DNA from: Actinidia chinensis
Taxonomy: Eukaryota > Streptophyta > Magnoliopsida > Ericales > Actinidiaceae
Assembly: GCA_009663005.1 (NCBI GenBank)
Contig: VIGQ01002145.1
Location: 1 to 15,000, forward strand
DNA: 15,000 bases
Direction: 5' to 3'
Part shown: positions 1 through 9,465 of the stretch, piece after piece
How positions within the stretch are numbered: position 1 is the stretch's first letter
Layout of the letters: the number at the start of each line of letters is the position of its first letter
The notes under the pieces: model-generated
Told to the model about the DNA's origin: nothing
Seen by the model: the letters and a program-made list of their open reading frames with translations, nothing else
The model's database searches: none
Made by a program: the position numbers and the translations under genes

Positions 1-589
1 GTAACTACGTTAGCAATTGTGAGAGATAACTGTATATTTTTCAAACCTTAGGGATGTTAGTGTAATTTACATGATTTATTATTCCTTTTCTTTTGGTTTA
101 GGTTGTGGAGATTTCCCATTAGTTTGATGCACAAGAGACACTATACTTGAAAACTTATTTAGATATCTGAACGTGTTGAGTATCAGAGAGAAACACTATG
201 CTATTATTAGTAGATTTATTTGAGTATGAATCTTATGTAACAAAGTAAATTTGACGCATTCAGTTTTTGAAATTTAAAAAAAATAAAATTTAAAAATCGT
301 TATAGTAGCTTCAAGAGCTTGTAATTTTTAATATATATATATATATATATAGTGAGAGAGAGAAGAGAGAGAGGAGATGAGACGAGAGAGAGAGCGTTTC
401 ACAAGTGGTGTTTGTAAGTGACAATGAGGGGAAACATAATAATGTGGTAATGGCATGAGAGGCCCCACCATGTCCCCATCCTTTTTGGAACGGACATGAA
501 CAAAAAAGCCCAAAATAAACACTTGTAAAAAAGAACTAATAATTCTTAATGATAACCCCTTGGTTATTTTAATTATAAAGTCGTATAAC
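1..589. other. AT-rich intergenic stretch
   Basis: Apart from the compound microsatellite at 331-396, this holds AT-rich sequence with dense stops. No gene, RNA or element was recognised. Confidence 0.5.
331..396. repeat. (AT)10 plus GA-rich compound microsatellite
   Basis: Ten AT units (331-350) run into a GA-rich tract to 396 with a few interruptions. The apparent minus-strand 64-codon frame here ends in a repeat of Tyr-Ile, a translation of the AT run. Confidence 0.85.
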
Positions 590-780
590 GATTTGGGGAC
601 GGTACCAAACTTTGGGGCTGGACAAATCCCTTTGGGGTGGCCTAACCTAACACACTTTGACGGCTGAGATGATGCCCAAATAGTGCCACGTGGTCAGATC
701 ACCACCGCTCCAGACATTACGTTCCTTTTTCCACACGGAACTTGTCCTCTTCCTTGCATCATCCTCTCTATAATTAATTT
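590..780 (+). promoter_or_regulatory. Promoter-like patch with a G-box
   Basis: A less AT-rich patch holding CCACGTGG (686-693), an 8-bp palindromic G-box/ABRE core, and TTGACGGCTGAGAT (about 658-671). A TATA-like CTCTATAATTAA lies about 80 bp further on (near 766-777). The order suits a plus-strand plant promoter, but no coding exon follows within the window that I can support. It could also be a promoter carried by a repeat. Confidence 0.3.
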
Positions 781-1264
781 TGAGTTAACTAAAATAGAGA
801 TTAGAAAAATACAATACTATATAACAGAGATTAATAGTTAATTATAAGGCCCCTTTGGGCTAGTTTTTTTTGGCGAAATTCGTGCTAAAATTTTTTGAGT
901 TTTGCTTGATGTGTGTTGAGGTGAGTTTCTAGAGTTTATTATCTCAAATAGGCTGTTTTTAGCTACACCGCAAAGAACCTGGTTTTTTTGTACTCACTTT
1001 ACTTTAAATTAAAAAAAATTAAATTTTTTACCTAGTCAAACCGTGAGCCTAAGTGAGGAAAAAGAACAAGTAGTTAAGTAGTTAGGGGAATTTTTTTTTA
1101 AAATTAAGGGTTATATTGTAATTTTGGGGGGGGGGGGGGAGGACCAAAATTGATTGGTTTGCCTGGCTTTCTTTCTTTCACCACCTGTGAGTTGAAACTA
1201 GTTGGGGTTAATAAATCATTCTTTCTAGGCTTCTGTCAATTTTTTGATTTTTTTTTTTTAATTG
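781..1264. other. Intergenic stretch with homopolymer runs
   Basis: AT-rich, with GGCCCCTTTGGGC near 848, long A and T runs and a G14 run (1126-1139). No gene or bounded element was found. Confidence 0.5.
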
Positions 1265-1500
1265 AAAATTAAAGGTTTTGAAAAAGGAAAATGAATTTGA
1301 TTTTGAAATTGAATTTGAATTGTGAAATGAAAAGAAAAATTAAAAGGAAAAGGAAAAATAAATTTTTAATGATTTGTAAAAGAAAAAAAGGAAAAGGAAA
1401 GAAAAGGGGGAAAAATAATAAAGCAGCAAAACAAGAAGATAAATAAATTTTTTTCTCCAGGTGATTAGAAAAGAAAAGTAAAAGTAAATATTTGTCCAAA
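1265..1500. repeat. Purine-rich low-complexity tract (plus strand A/G)
   Basis: A long run of GAAAA, AAAGGA and GAATTTGA words with few cytosines. The minus-strand frame 1269-1499 is Phe/Leu/Ile-rich only because of this bias, so it is not called as a gene. Confidence 0.6.
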
Positions 1501-1724
1501 TCATTCTTCTTGTTCGGGTTTACTTATAGCTGCGAATATGTGAACATTAGTAGGGTTTTTAAAGTGGGTTTTTTATTGTGGTAAAGTTTACAAAATCTCT
1601 ATATTTTGCCTGATTGCCAAAATAGTATCACAAACGAGTTATTAAAATATTAAATCCAACGGATTAGGTTAGTTAATTAATCCCAACGAGGGTTTTTGTT
1701 GTAATTTTTTGTTTAATATAAAAC

Positions 1725-2060
1725 AAAGACAAGAAAGAACAAGAAAAAGAAAAGGATTAGATTAGAAAGAAAAGAAATAATAGATTAGATATATTTGCAA
1801 ATAAAAAGAGAGTGCGAAAAAACGCGAAAGTTTAATTTCAAAGTTTGTTTTGTTTTAAGTTTGTTTGTAGTTCATGTTTTTGCCAACAATTTCCAGCATG
1901 GAAAAAAAGGTGGTGGTAAGGTCGCAAGCTGGCTAATCGCAGAGAGGCGCAGACACGGGCCGGAACGTGGAAGGGGAGGGGCGGAAAAAAAGGGAGGGGG
2001 CGGAAAGGAACAAAAAGGGAGAGTTACGAGTTAAGTGCGGAAAAGGAAGAAAGGAGCGAC
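1725..2060. repeat. Purine-rich tract with a possible G-quadruplex
   Basis: A/G-rich on the plus strand. At 1973-2000 four G-runs (GGGG, GGGG, GGG, GGGGG) are separated by 1, 10 and 1 bases, which meets a relaxed G-quadruplex pattern. The 79-codon frame at 1795-2034 opens on TTG, not ATG, and is not called as a gene. Confidence 0.5.
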
Positions 2061-2649
2061 AGAACGGAAATTATTTGTACAATGAATATTATTTATAATT
2101 ATTTTTTGGTTTTTTTTGCCTTTCTTTTTCTTACTTCGTAATTTTACTTTACATTTTCTCTTTCCTTTTGTAAATCATACCACAACACAAAAATTTATGC
2201 ATCCAAACACAGTTATATTCTAACAATACAAGAAGGTCCAAAGATAATTGGCTGCTGGCTTCTTAATTTTATTTTTTATTTTTTTTCATATTGTAAGAGG
2301 GGAAAACCCACATTTATAGAATAGAAAGTGACGCCGAGGAGTCAGAAGAGAATTGGTCAGGGGGTTGGCGGGAAGTAAATCCAGCATAAAGCAAGTAGGA
2401 ATTGAAAAGTAACAGTTGGGGTTACTAGTATTGCATAATTGCTATGCATGTCAGATTTCAAAACAAATAGATTTAGGAAAAAATAAAGTACAAGATTTTC
2501 AAATAATTTTTTAAACTCTTTGTCATTTGAGTGTAAGGTAAGTAAATCATAGATCAAAGGCAATTTAAGAAAGAAAGAAAATATTATATAAAATTAAATT
2601 TTTTAATTTGAACCATTAAATGGAAGGATGATGAAATAACCGGATCAAG
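2061..2649. other. AT-rich intergenic stretch, no gene
   Basis: T-rich sequence up to about 2300, then AT-rich sequence. A 68-codon minus-strand frame (2357-2563) shows no recognisable motif. I see nothing else. Confidence 0.5.
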
Positions 2650-2735
2650 GGTAGAGGGTCTCATGGCATAGCGCTCTCCTATCAGGGTTAGAATGCTCAA
2701 TTCCGAGTCTCAATGTTGTTAATATAAGTATTATC
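2650..2735 (+). mobile_element. Possible tRNA-derived SINE fragment
   Basis: TGGCATAGCGC (2664-2674) fits the tRNA promoter A box (TRGYNNARYGG) at 10 of 11 positions. ATTCCGAGTCTC (2700-2711) resembles a B box with one inserted base. The boxes are about 25 bp apart, somewhat close. CAATGTTGTTAATATAAGTA follows, and an A-rich region starts near 2762. It does not fold as a complete tRNA, so a tRNA gene is not called. A SINE head or a chance match are the alternatives. Confidence 0.35.
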
Positions 2736-2842
2736 ATTAATTTTTTCTCATATCGGTTTTATGAAAAAGTTAAAAAATAAATGAAAAAAGAGGACTAGGA
2801 ATGATTTGGGGTTTTAGGTCATCAAAGGTTGTCAAAAAGTTA

Positions 2843-2905
2843 GATATATTATATATATATATATATATATCCTACTATATAGATAATATATATATATTAT
2901 ATATT
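2843..2905. repeat. AT-only palindromic tract with (AT)n
   Basis: Almost entirely alternating A and T, with a (TA)n core at about 2850-2870 and a second AT run at 2886-2905 around CCTACTATATAGAT. It could fold back on itself over most of its length and is a likely polymorphic microsatellite. Confidence 0.75.
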
Positions 2906-2911
2906 TCACAC

Positions 2912-4499
2912 GTTAAACTTGCTTCATATCTAAGGGATGATGCAAATGCAATAAAGTAGTAGTTAGTAGAATAGATTATTAAAAATAAAAAAACTAAAGA
3001 CCCCAAAAAAAATTATATTAAAATTTAGAAAAAAATCATCTGTATTAGGCCACCCCCAACAGGTGATTGCAACCATAAGGAAAAAAAAAGGCCCCCGCAG
3101 CATCAGCATTACAGCAGTATTCAGCAGCATTTAAGAAGGCCCCAACAATTTATTATAAAAGAATTGATTAAAAATTAAAGAAGAGAGAATGAGGAGAGAG
3201 AGAGAGGGAGCACAATAGGATAGAGATCATGTTAGTAATCTTCAAAATATTTGCACTCTTGTCACTTATGTCGATCATTCTCATATCAAAGCCATTAATT
3301 GTTTAAAAAGTAAAGGTTAAATAGTTTTTAATTAAAAAGTATTAAAAAGTAAGGGTGAGGCAGGAAAGGGGAAATTCGTTTAATTTTTAAAATGTTTTAA
3401 ACAGTCCAAAATCAAGTCAATTTGTGAGGTTCGGTTTGGGTTTGATTCTTATTATAAGAATTGTGTCGTTAGGCTCTAACTTTTTAATCGTACACTAATA
3501 ATTCAGTAAGCGGTTTCTTTTTTTTTTTTTTTTGGCCGTTAGTTCCCCGTATAGTTTATGCGTTAGTTTTTTAGTTACGTAAGTTATAATTTTAACGAAG
3601 TTGAACTATACATAAAATTAGGAACAATTTAATAAAATTATTAATCAGTTTGGTAATAGTAAAACTTTGTAAGTAATTATTTGTTATCTATTCATTAGTA
3701 AAACTGAGTAGAGTGACAGCAGTGTTGGTTTTGATATTAATTTCTAACTTCTTTTACAAATTATAATTAATTTATAAACATTTAGATTTATAGCTTATTT
3801 AAGTATTTAAGCGAGAGAGGAAAGACAGAACCAAAAATATAAGATTAAGTAATGATAATAAACGTGCCCAAAAACTAAAATGCCACATAGTATATAGTCA
3901 AGTATATTATCAAATTAAGGGTGATTTTTAATATTATGTGATTTAAACAATGATTAGGCCAATAGAATAAAAAGGAGATAGATAGAGACAATAATAAATT
4001 AAAAAAATTAGAGAAAGATGAGAAAAACTAATTATGTTTTAGGCATAATTTGGACGGTGTGCTGATGACTACTGATCAACTCAATTGGCATCCTCGATGT
4101 TGCTTATATTAATTATTTTGGGTTATAGATTTAAGCATAAAGCAGTAGTTGTTAACATGTACGAAACGAAAAATTAACAGTGATAGTAATATAATGGAAG
4201 AAAAAGATTGGATCAAACGCAGTTTTTATGTACATGTGCGTTTTGTAGCGAACCCAATCTCATGGGGATTTTTTTTCTCCAACACAAAAAATTCATGACA
4301 AACCCACAAGTATATTTGTTTATGCAACGTTTGATCATAGATTTGATATTACGGCCACAATTAAGTATTAACTAAAAAATTCACGAATAATGCCGAATTT
4401 AGATGTAGGAAAGAAAATAAATTTGTAATCGAAAAACAATAACACTCTGAATATGCAATAAATAGTTAAATGATAAAAAAAACAGAAGTTGGTCGAGGC
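2912..4499. other. AT-rich intergenic stretch, no gene
   Basis: Low-complexity AT-rich DNA. Notable only are a CAGCA-rich cluster (about 3097-3131), a GA-rich patch (3181-3210), a T16 run (3518-3533) and an imperfect inverted repeat with TATAGTT near 3551 and AACTATA near 3604. No ORF of substance is present on either strand. Confidence 0.55.
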
Positions 4500-4924
4500 C
4501 AACATTCAACACTGTTTTCTTAAGATATAATTCGCCCCGTCACTGGTATTTGCGGCTGATTGGCGTCTATCTACCAGAATGCAATGATCACGTTCACAGG
4601 AAAAGATTAGCACACGATTGCTGTGTTGATCGGGAGGAAGTGTTACTATCTCACGAACGACTCTAAAACAGAATGCCAAAAATCTTCCATTTTTCCTCAC
4701 TAATCTGTGTACCATGAACTTGTAAGAGATATTGGTATTTATAGGCTTTCAAGCTGCAAATAAAAGACCATGAAATTACTCCACATTGGAAGCATTGTAA
4801 CACCTCCATTAAATAGCCACAATTGCGTCCTCCTAAAATGGGTTATCAAAATTGAAAGGTCTTGACCATTACAACGTGGTTTACTTTGTCCATACCTCCC
4901 TCTTGCTTTCCAAGTACTCATTGA
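4500..4924 (-). other. Repeat-like block with a minus-strand TATA box
   Basis: This is a discrete patch of higher complexity between AT-rich flanks. On the minus strand it contains CCTATAAATACC (a good TATA box, 4744-4733), followed by TCTCTTACAAG and two abutting open frames, 4739-4921 and 4506-4715, neither with a known domain. The block ends in AACAGTGTTGAATGTTGGCC. TATA placement and the sharp composition change suggest an LTR or other promoter-bearing repeat rather than a gene. Its ends and identity are not established. Confidence 0.35.
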
Positions 4925-5987
4925 TAAACATTAAACTGTGGGTCTATAAACAACTTTAAATTATTCAATTTCAAGCGATGTGAGACGTTCATATTTTTCA
5001 TATCAATGGGGGGGCACCACTCTGGCACTTGGGCACGGGGGGGGGGGCCACTTTGGTATGAACATTTTTTTTAATTACCTTTTTATCGTTTGGAGTAATG
5101 AATTACACTACGATTATTACGGCAGAGAAGAGAAAAATTTATTCCACAACACAGGTTAAATATTTCGATAACCGGGACTCACCCAAAAAAAATTAGGTCA
5201 AAACAGCTCAAATTTTAACTTTTTTTCAACGTTAAGAAGAATCTGAGTTGAGTGTTTTGTCAATGGTGTTGTTGCAGCCCATTGCTAGGTAAATATGTGT
5301 TATCGACACTGCCTATTATTGTGCGCGTGCAGCCAAGAAATCACAGACTTGTTATTGTCTCAAACTATGAAGGGCCATAGTCCCTTTAGGCTGTGGAGGT
5401 TAGGTAGAATGGTGTTTTTCCCAAACAGCTTTGGGCTAAAAATAAATTCAAAGCGTTTAGAAATTAGAAAAAATTGATTTTAAGGAAATTAAGTTTTAAT
5501 ATTTTTCAACTTCTATTTTTGAATAATTAATTTTAACACAATTTGAGATACGAGACTATCTAATTAAGCTTGTTTCATTATTTACATGTACAAACTGTGT
5601 CATAGTATATATACATGTGGATAGGGATAGACACCCAAGGGGGGTGGGCGGCCGGCTGGGCTACCTGCCTTTCAATTTATTTTTGTCAAAAAAAATCTAA
5701 TTGTATAGTCTTATAACTACTGATCAATATTTTAAAGTATATAAAGGTATAACCCGCAAATTAAAATGACTATATGCTGCCGCGTGATAATTAAATACTT
5801 GTTTGGTATGTTGAGGACGAGATTCTTTCTCTTTCTACCCAACTTTTACAATTTGCGGGACAATTACTAGTAGACATGGGGTTGCTGCAACCGTGTGGAG
5901 GATTGTTGTATATGAAGACAGTCATTTTTTTTTTATTTTTATTTTTGTTCCTTTTACTTTTTTATAGGGTCAAATAAAAGATGCCCT
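4925..5987. other. Intergenic stretch with G-runs, no gene
   Basis: AT-rich sequence with two G-runs (5008-5014, 5037-5047), a GC-rich patch at 5631-5668 (CACCCAAGGGGGGTG) and a mixed-composition patch near 5260-5440. The plus-strand frame 5295-5477 (60 codons) shows no recognisable protein. Nothing else is seen. Confidence 0.4.
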
Positions 5988-6190
5988 TCTACCATTCTTA
6001 AAGGACAACTGACTTTTGAAAGTTCCATAGTGTACTGCACATTGGGGTTATTAGTGGTTTGGATTTGATGGAGTACCCAAAAGATGTCAATCCAATCAGA
6101 AGTGTACTAGAAGTGTAATAGTCCCTTCTTAAACACCACGGAGTGCCCAGTTTTGTAAAGTCAAATATGGGATTCGGATCTCTCAACTGC
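5988..6190. other. Possible MITE-like segment, unassigned
   Basis: Phrases such as CACATTGGGGTTATTAGTGG, TGGAGTACCCAAAAGATG and GGAGTGCCC on the plus strand recall dispersed plant MITEs. I could not place matching ends or a target duplication. The minus-strand 62-codon frame over this segment is rejected as coding. Confidence 0.25.
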
Positions 6191-6229
6191 GCCCCCCAGG
6201 TGAATGATTCTTTGAAGTGTATAAAAAAC

Positions 6230-6261
6230 GTCGTTTTGTATTATTTCAAAAATAAAACGAC
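6230..6261. repeat. Short inverted repeat GTCGTTTT/AAAACGAC
   Basis: GTCGTTTT at 6230-6237 and AAAACGAC at 6254-6261 are perfect inverted 8-mers with a 16-nt spacer. A second related word, ATCGTTT, follows at 6262-6268, and CGTTTTAT near 6293. ACGTCGTTTTG-type words are frequent in plant repeats. Confidence 0.5.
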
Positions 6262-6507
6262 ATCGTTTGGTATTAAGTATAAAATGCGAAAATCGTTTTA
6301 TATTAATTAATGCCATGTTTTAGTACTTAGGAACACTTCGCCTTCTTTAAACAAGTTAGTTGGTTACTCAATCCATAAATTGATTTTTTTTATTGGAAGT
6401 CTTTTGTAAATTAGGATATTTTGGTCTTAGTCAACTAGTTACTCCATAAATTAACTAATTTATTGTTTTAGTAACTTTTAGCAAATTTTGAACCAGATTT
6501 TTTTATT
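6262..6507. other. AT-rich stretch before the tandem array
   Basis: AT-rich sequence. TTAGTTGGTTACTC near 6355 and TAGTCAACTAGTTACTC near 6428 form a loose repeated phrase about 73 bp apart (GTTACTC...CCATAAATT). No gene. Confidence 0.4.
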
Positions 6508-7080
6508 TTAGATTTCTCTCCTAAGGGGATAGACCATTAAAAATTTTATCGAATATGAAATTTTTTCCTTCCAAATTTTGGATTTTTTTATCTTTTTCGA
6601 TTCCTCTCATTCAATGAAACGGAATAAAAGATAAAATTTTGATCAAACAATAAAAAAAGTTCATTACAGATGAAAAAAGTCAAAAAATAATTTATACTCA
6701 ACAAATTATTTAATTTTTTTGTCCTACGTGAGCTTTTTTGATAATTTCAATAAGATTTTTACATTTCATATTCCTCTCGTCAAGTGAAATAGAAAATTCC
6801 TAACATTTTAAATCAAAAACTAAAAGTCACTAAAAAATACTAAATCATTTTTTCCTCAAATTAGCTTAATTTTTTTAGCCTAAGTAAACTAGTTTGCAAT
6901 ATGAATAATTTTTAAATTTTCTTATTTCTCGTCAAGTGAAAGATAAAAAATATAAAAATTTGATCAATCGATAAAAAAAGTTAAATAAAAATTTAAAAAA
7001 AACAATTTTATTTAAAAAAATAACTATTTTTCTCTTAATAAACTATATTTAAAATTTAATCATCATTTCTATATTTTCAG
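6508..7080. repeat. Degenerate tandem array, units about 150-170 bp
   Basis: A recurring core TTCCTCTCGTCAAGTGAAA, followed by ATA/AAA-rich sequence and TTTTGATCAA.C.ATAAAAAAAG, appears at about 6601, 6771 and 6923. The conserved TCTC words are 170 and 152 bp apart. A further truncated unit may start near 6511. Each unit also carries CTCAA-TTA and a CTA.TTTTTCTC word. Copies are diverged and AT-rich. Confidence 0.55.
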
Positions 7081-7086
7081 ATTTCC

Positions 7087-7204
7087 AACACCAATTCCAG
7101 TTTTATTCAAAAAAAATAACCTATGGTTTACGCTTCCATTGCGACTCTTCCTCACTACATGTTGGATCAACTCGCGCGCTCTCGGATTCAGACCTGAGAT
7201 ATAC
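7087..7204 (-). mobile_element. Leader/primer-binding-site side of a truncated Copia-like element
   Basis: On the minus strand, directly after the proposed LTR end AAACA, the sequence reads GTATATCTCAGGTCTGAATC and then CGAGAGCG. This recalls the GGTATCAGAGC-type initiator-tRNA binding site and leader of plant Ty1/Copia elements, but is clearly degraded. About 80 bp of further leader-like sequence follows before the AT-rich array begins. No gag or pol is present. Confidence 0.35.
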
Positions 7205-7710
7205 TGTTTGCTCAACTAATTACGGTCACACACACAAAAGACAATAACGATTTACGTGGTTCGGCAACGATACCTACGTCCAACGGAGAGAATCACAATG
7301 CACTATCAAATGAATGGTTACAACGAGGAGACTCACATCTCAACTCACCCCTTCCGTTCCTTCACAATCTCTCTATGGTCTTGCCTCTCAATCTCACCTC
7401 ACGCAATCTGCTCTCACCCACAACACAGACGCAAGAGAAATCTAACTAAGCATCCTACATCACCATCCCTTGTATAGACCAAGGGAGGAGGTGATGGATC
7501 CTACCATAATACCTAATCATTATCCTAATCTATCTAGGAACACAAAAAGATAAAGAATCTCCAAAGAGTTCTGATAACTCGAGAGTTTTTCATCATCATC
7601 ACACCGTCACATGGACACTCCATATGAACCCAATCGGGGTTGGGCTTGGCTCTTACTGGACTGGACTCATCCAAGTTGCTTGGACTCATCCAGATTGGTT
7701 GGACTCAACA
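7205..7710 (-). mobile_element. Copia-like long terminal repeat, 506 bp
   Basis: On the minus strand it starts TGTTGAGTCCAACC and ends GTTGAGCAAACA, the TG...CA form of an LTR. Near its 3' end is GACGTAGGTATCGTTGCCGA, then ACCACGTAAATCGTTATTG, which I recognise as common in the R/U5 part of plant Copia-type LTRs. A TATA-like TATACAAGG sits mid-LTR on the minus strand. Primer-site-like sequence follows on the left, so this would be a 5' LTR whose internal part is lost. The plus-strand open frames at 7256 and 7640 fall across it and are chance. Confidence 0.55.
7662..7709. repeat. 19-bp tandem repeats at the U3 edge of the LTR
   Basis: TGGACTCATCC starts at 7662 and 7681, and a variant TGGACTCAACA at 7700, an exact 19-bp period. 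They lie at the outer edge of the proposed LTR, where enhancer-type repeats are common in retrotransposons. Confidence 0.65.
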
Positions 7711-8140
7711 ATACATCGGCCACATCCCTATGTCCCAAAAACATCCCCAATCGGTGATGCCAAAAAAATTCAATGATGATCAAAACCATGAATTCCACTG
7801 GTCAGATGTTCATATTGTCTTCTTCAGTAAATGTTGTGTGACCCTGCCATCGAATCGATAGATCATGCTCATAGAAACCATAATAGAACAAAGAAATTCC
7901 TATGTCTGTTTTGTTCGGAATGCCCCAATACGTCCTCCGTTACATTAGGTGCTCTAATGCATCTGTTCAATGCTTGCGTTCATATCCACGACACGCAAAG
8001 ATTTCTTTTTAGAGATAAACGACGCCACTTAGTTCTGCAGGGTTCTCCAGTATTTGATTGGCCTCTTTCTGAAGCATTCCTGCCTACTGCTTTGTTTATG
8101 CGCTCACCTTGGAGCGCTACCATCCAACACTCTTAAGAGC
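7711..8140. other. Unassigned higher-complexity segment with a 101-codon open frame
   Basis: This is less AT-rich than its surroundings and not low complexity. The plus-strand frame 7831-8136 (ATGTTGTGTGACC..., ending ATIQHS) includes LFNACVHIHD and RHLVLQGSPVFDWPL, but I cannot place it in any family. The minus strand has stops in the frames I read. It could be retrotransposon-flanking sequence, a pseudogene fragment or an organelle-derived insert. I do not call it a gene. Confidence 0.3.
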
Positions 8141-8789
8141 AATATATAAATATGTATATTTTTTCCAATTTACAAAACCGGACCCTAATGGATTCGAGTT
8201 TTTATAGGGCCACCTTAAAATGCCTTGTATTACAATACAGCCTACCCAACCCCAATGGACAGTGATTCATACACTTTTTCTATTATGGGTGAAATTGTGA
8301 ATCATCAAGGACGATCCAAAACACAAACTAGGTTGTTGGGATTTTTGCTGCATTCCACCCGCAGAGATATTGGATTCTTTGTGTATTTCGAACTCTAGGA
8401 CTACAAAATCCCTATATCCTATAGTGTAAAAAAACAATAGTGATATGGGGTCGGGTTCACGTTGGGTGGACCAATCCAAAACACTATTGTCTATAACGCC
8501 CAATGATTAAAGATGCATGAAAACAGTCTGTTTTTCTTCTAGACGCCCATCAATAAAAAATCTTTTATGAAGGACCAACAAAATGAAATCTCTTCATCTC
8601 TAAAGGGTCAAAGATTAAATCGTTGATTTGTTATAAAAATGAACATTTTTAAGAACCTTAGTTTTTAGACTGTTTTTTTTTTTCTATTGTTTAACTGTTT
8701 TAGTTTTTGAGTTCTTTCGTCTTTTGTGAACTTTCTAAAAAAATAAACTTTTATCTAATTTGAGAAAAAAATTACTAAAGACAAAAAAA
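8141..8789. other. Intergenic stretch, unassigned
   Basis: The first 380 bp are of mixed composition, with a 78-codon minus-strand frame (8267-8503) that resembles nothing known to me. The rest is AT-rich. No inverted ends, LTR signals or RNA gene were seen. Confidence 0.4.
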
Positions 8790-8955
8790 AACTATTTTAC
8801 TAGAGAAAGTAGCTATTTTTTTCTCAAATTTGAACAAGATTTTTATATTCTCAGATTTATCTCATCAAGAGGAACTAGAAAAAAATATAAAATTTTGATC
8901 AAGTAACAAAAAATATGACAAAAAATGAATAAATTCTAAAATCAAAGCAGCTATA
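8790..8955. repeat. Further copy of the degenerate repeat unit, beyond the LTR block
   Basis: AGCTATTTTTTTCTCAAATT, CAGATTTATCTCATCAAGAG and then AAATTTTGATCAAGTAACAA match the unit seen at 6508-7080. The left array breaks off after ATATTTTCAGATTTCC (ending near 7086) and this copy reads through ATATTCTCAGATTTATCTC. The LTR-containing block may therefore have split the array. Confidence 0.45.
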
Positions 8956-9198
8956 AATTTTAAAAAAGAAACTAAGCCAGAGTGGGGCCCAAAGATTATG
9001 TATTTAACATGTGAATATAAAAAGCCCAGATTTCACCAAAAGCCCAGGCATAAGAGCTCAAATCTTCCCAAGTAGTAGCTGGGCCCAACACCTAGCTTAT
9101 ATATTGGATTATTGATGTATAGCTTTAGAAACAAGACAGAAAGAAAAGAAAAAATCTATATTACACACCGCGTATAGTGTGTACTATAAAAATGTTAC

Positions 9199-9242
9199 GA
9201 TCGATTGTGGTGTATATTATGATTGATTGTGGTGAATATTAC
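9199..9242. repeat. 22-bp tandem duplication, two copies
   Basis: GATCGATTGTGGTGTATATT plus AT is followed directly by GATTGATTGTGGTGAATATT plus AC, three differences in 22 positions. It lies in a stretch rich in TGTGG and GTGTGTA words. Confidence 0.75.
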
Positions 9243-9429
9243 AAGAGTGTGTATATTAAAAATAGTTTGTCATGTATCATTGTGTTAAATGTCATGACCT
9301 TTTGTGATAAAATAAAATTGTGGTTTTTTTAGTTACGTTGTGGTTGTTTTTTTTGTTGCACTTCGTTGTACTGAATGTTACAATTGATTATAGCAATATT
9401 ATATTTGGATGAACCATATACATTATTTT

Positions 9430-9465
9430 TTATTAAAGTGTGTACGGTTATTAAAGTGTGTACGT
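9430..9465. repeat. 18-bp tandem duplication, two copies
   Basis: TTATTAAAGTGTGTACGG is followed directly by TTATTAAAGTGTGTACGT, differing only in the last base. The near identity suggests recent slippage. Confidence 0.8.

Noticed and set aside
328..522. 64-codon minus-strand frame ending in Tyr-Ile repeats
   Set aside because: It is a product of the (AT)n and (GA)n microsatellites.
1269..1499. 76-codon Phe/Leu-rich minus-strand frame resembling a membrane protein
   Set aside because: Hydrophobicity comes from translating a poly-purine tract on the opposite strand; there is no motif.
1795..2034. 79-codon plus-strand frame in the purine-rich tract
   Set aside because: It opens on TTG, which is not a normal plant start. 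The Lys/Gly-rich tail reflects the A/G-rich tract.
2650..2735. A functional tRNA gene
   Set aside because: Only A-box and B-box resemblance is present. The spacing is short, and no acceptor stem or cloverleaf could be drawn.
3541..3625. MITE bounded by GTTCC/GGAAC and TATAGTT/AACTATA
   Set aside because: The arms need a large unpaired insertion to align, and no target duplication is visible in the AT-rich flanks.
7256..7861. Plus-strand frames at 7256-7477 and 7640-7861
   Set aside because: One opens on GTG, and both cross a Copia-like LTR that is oriented on the other strand. No domain is recognised.
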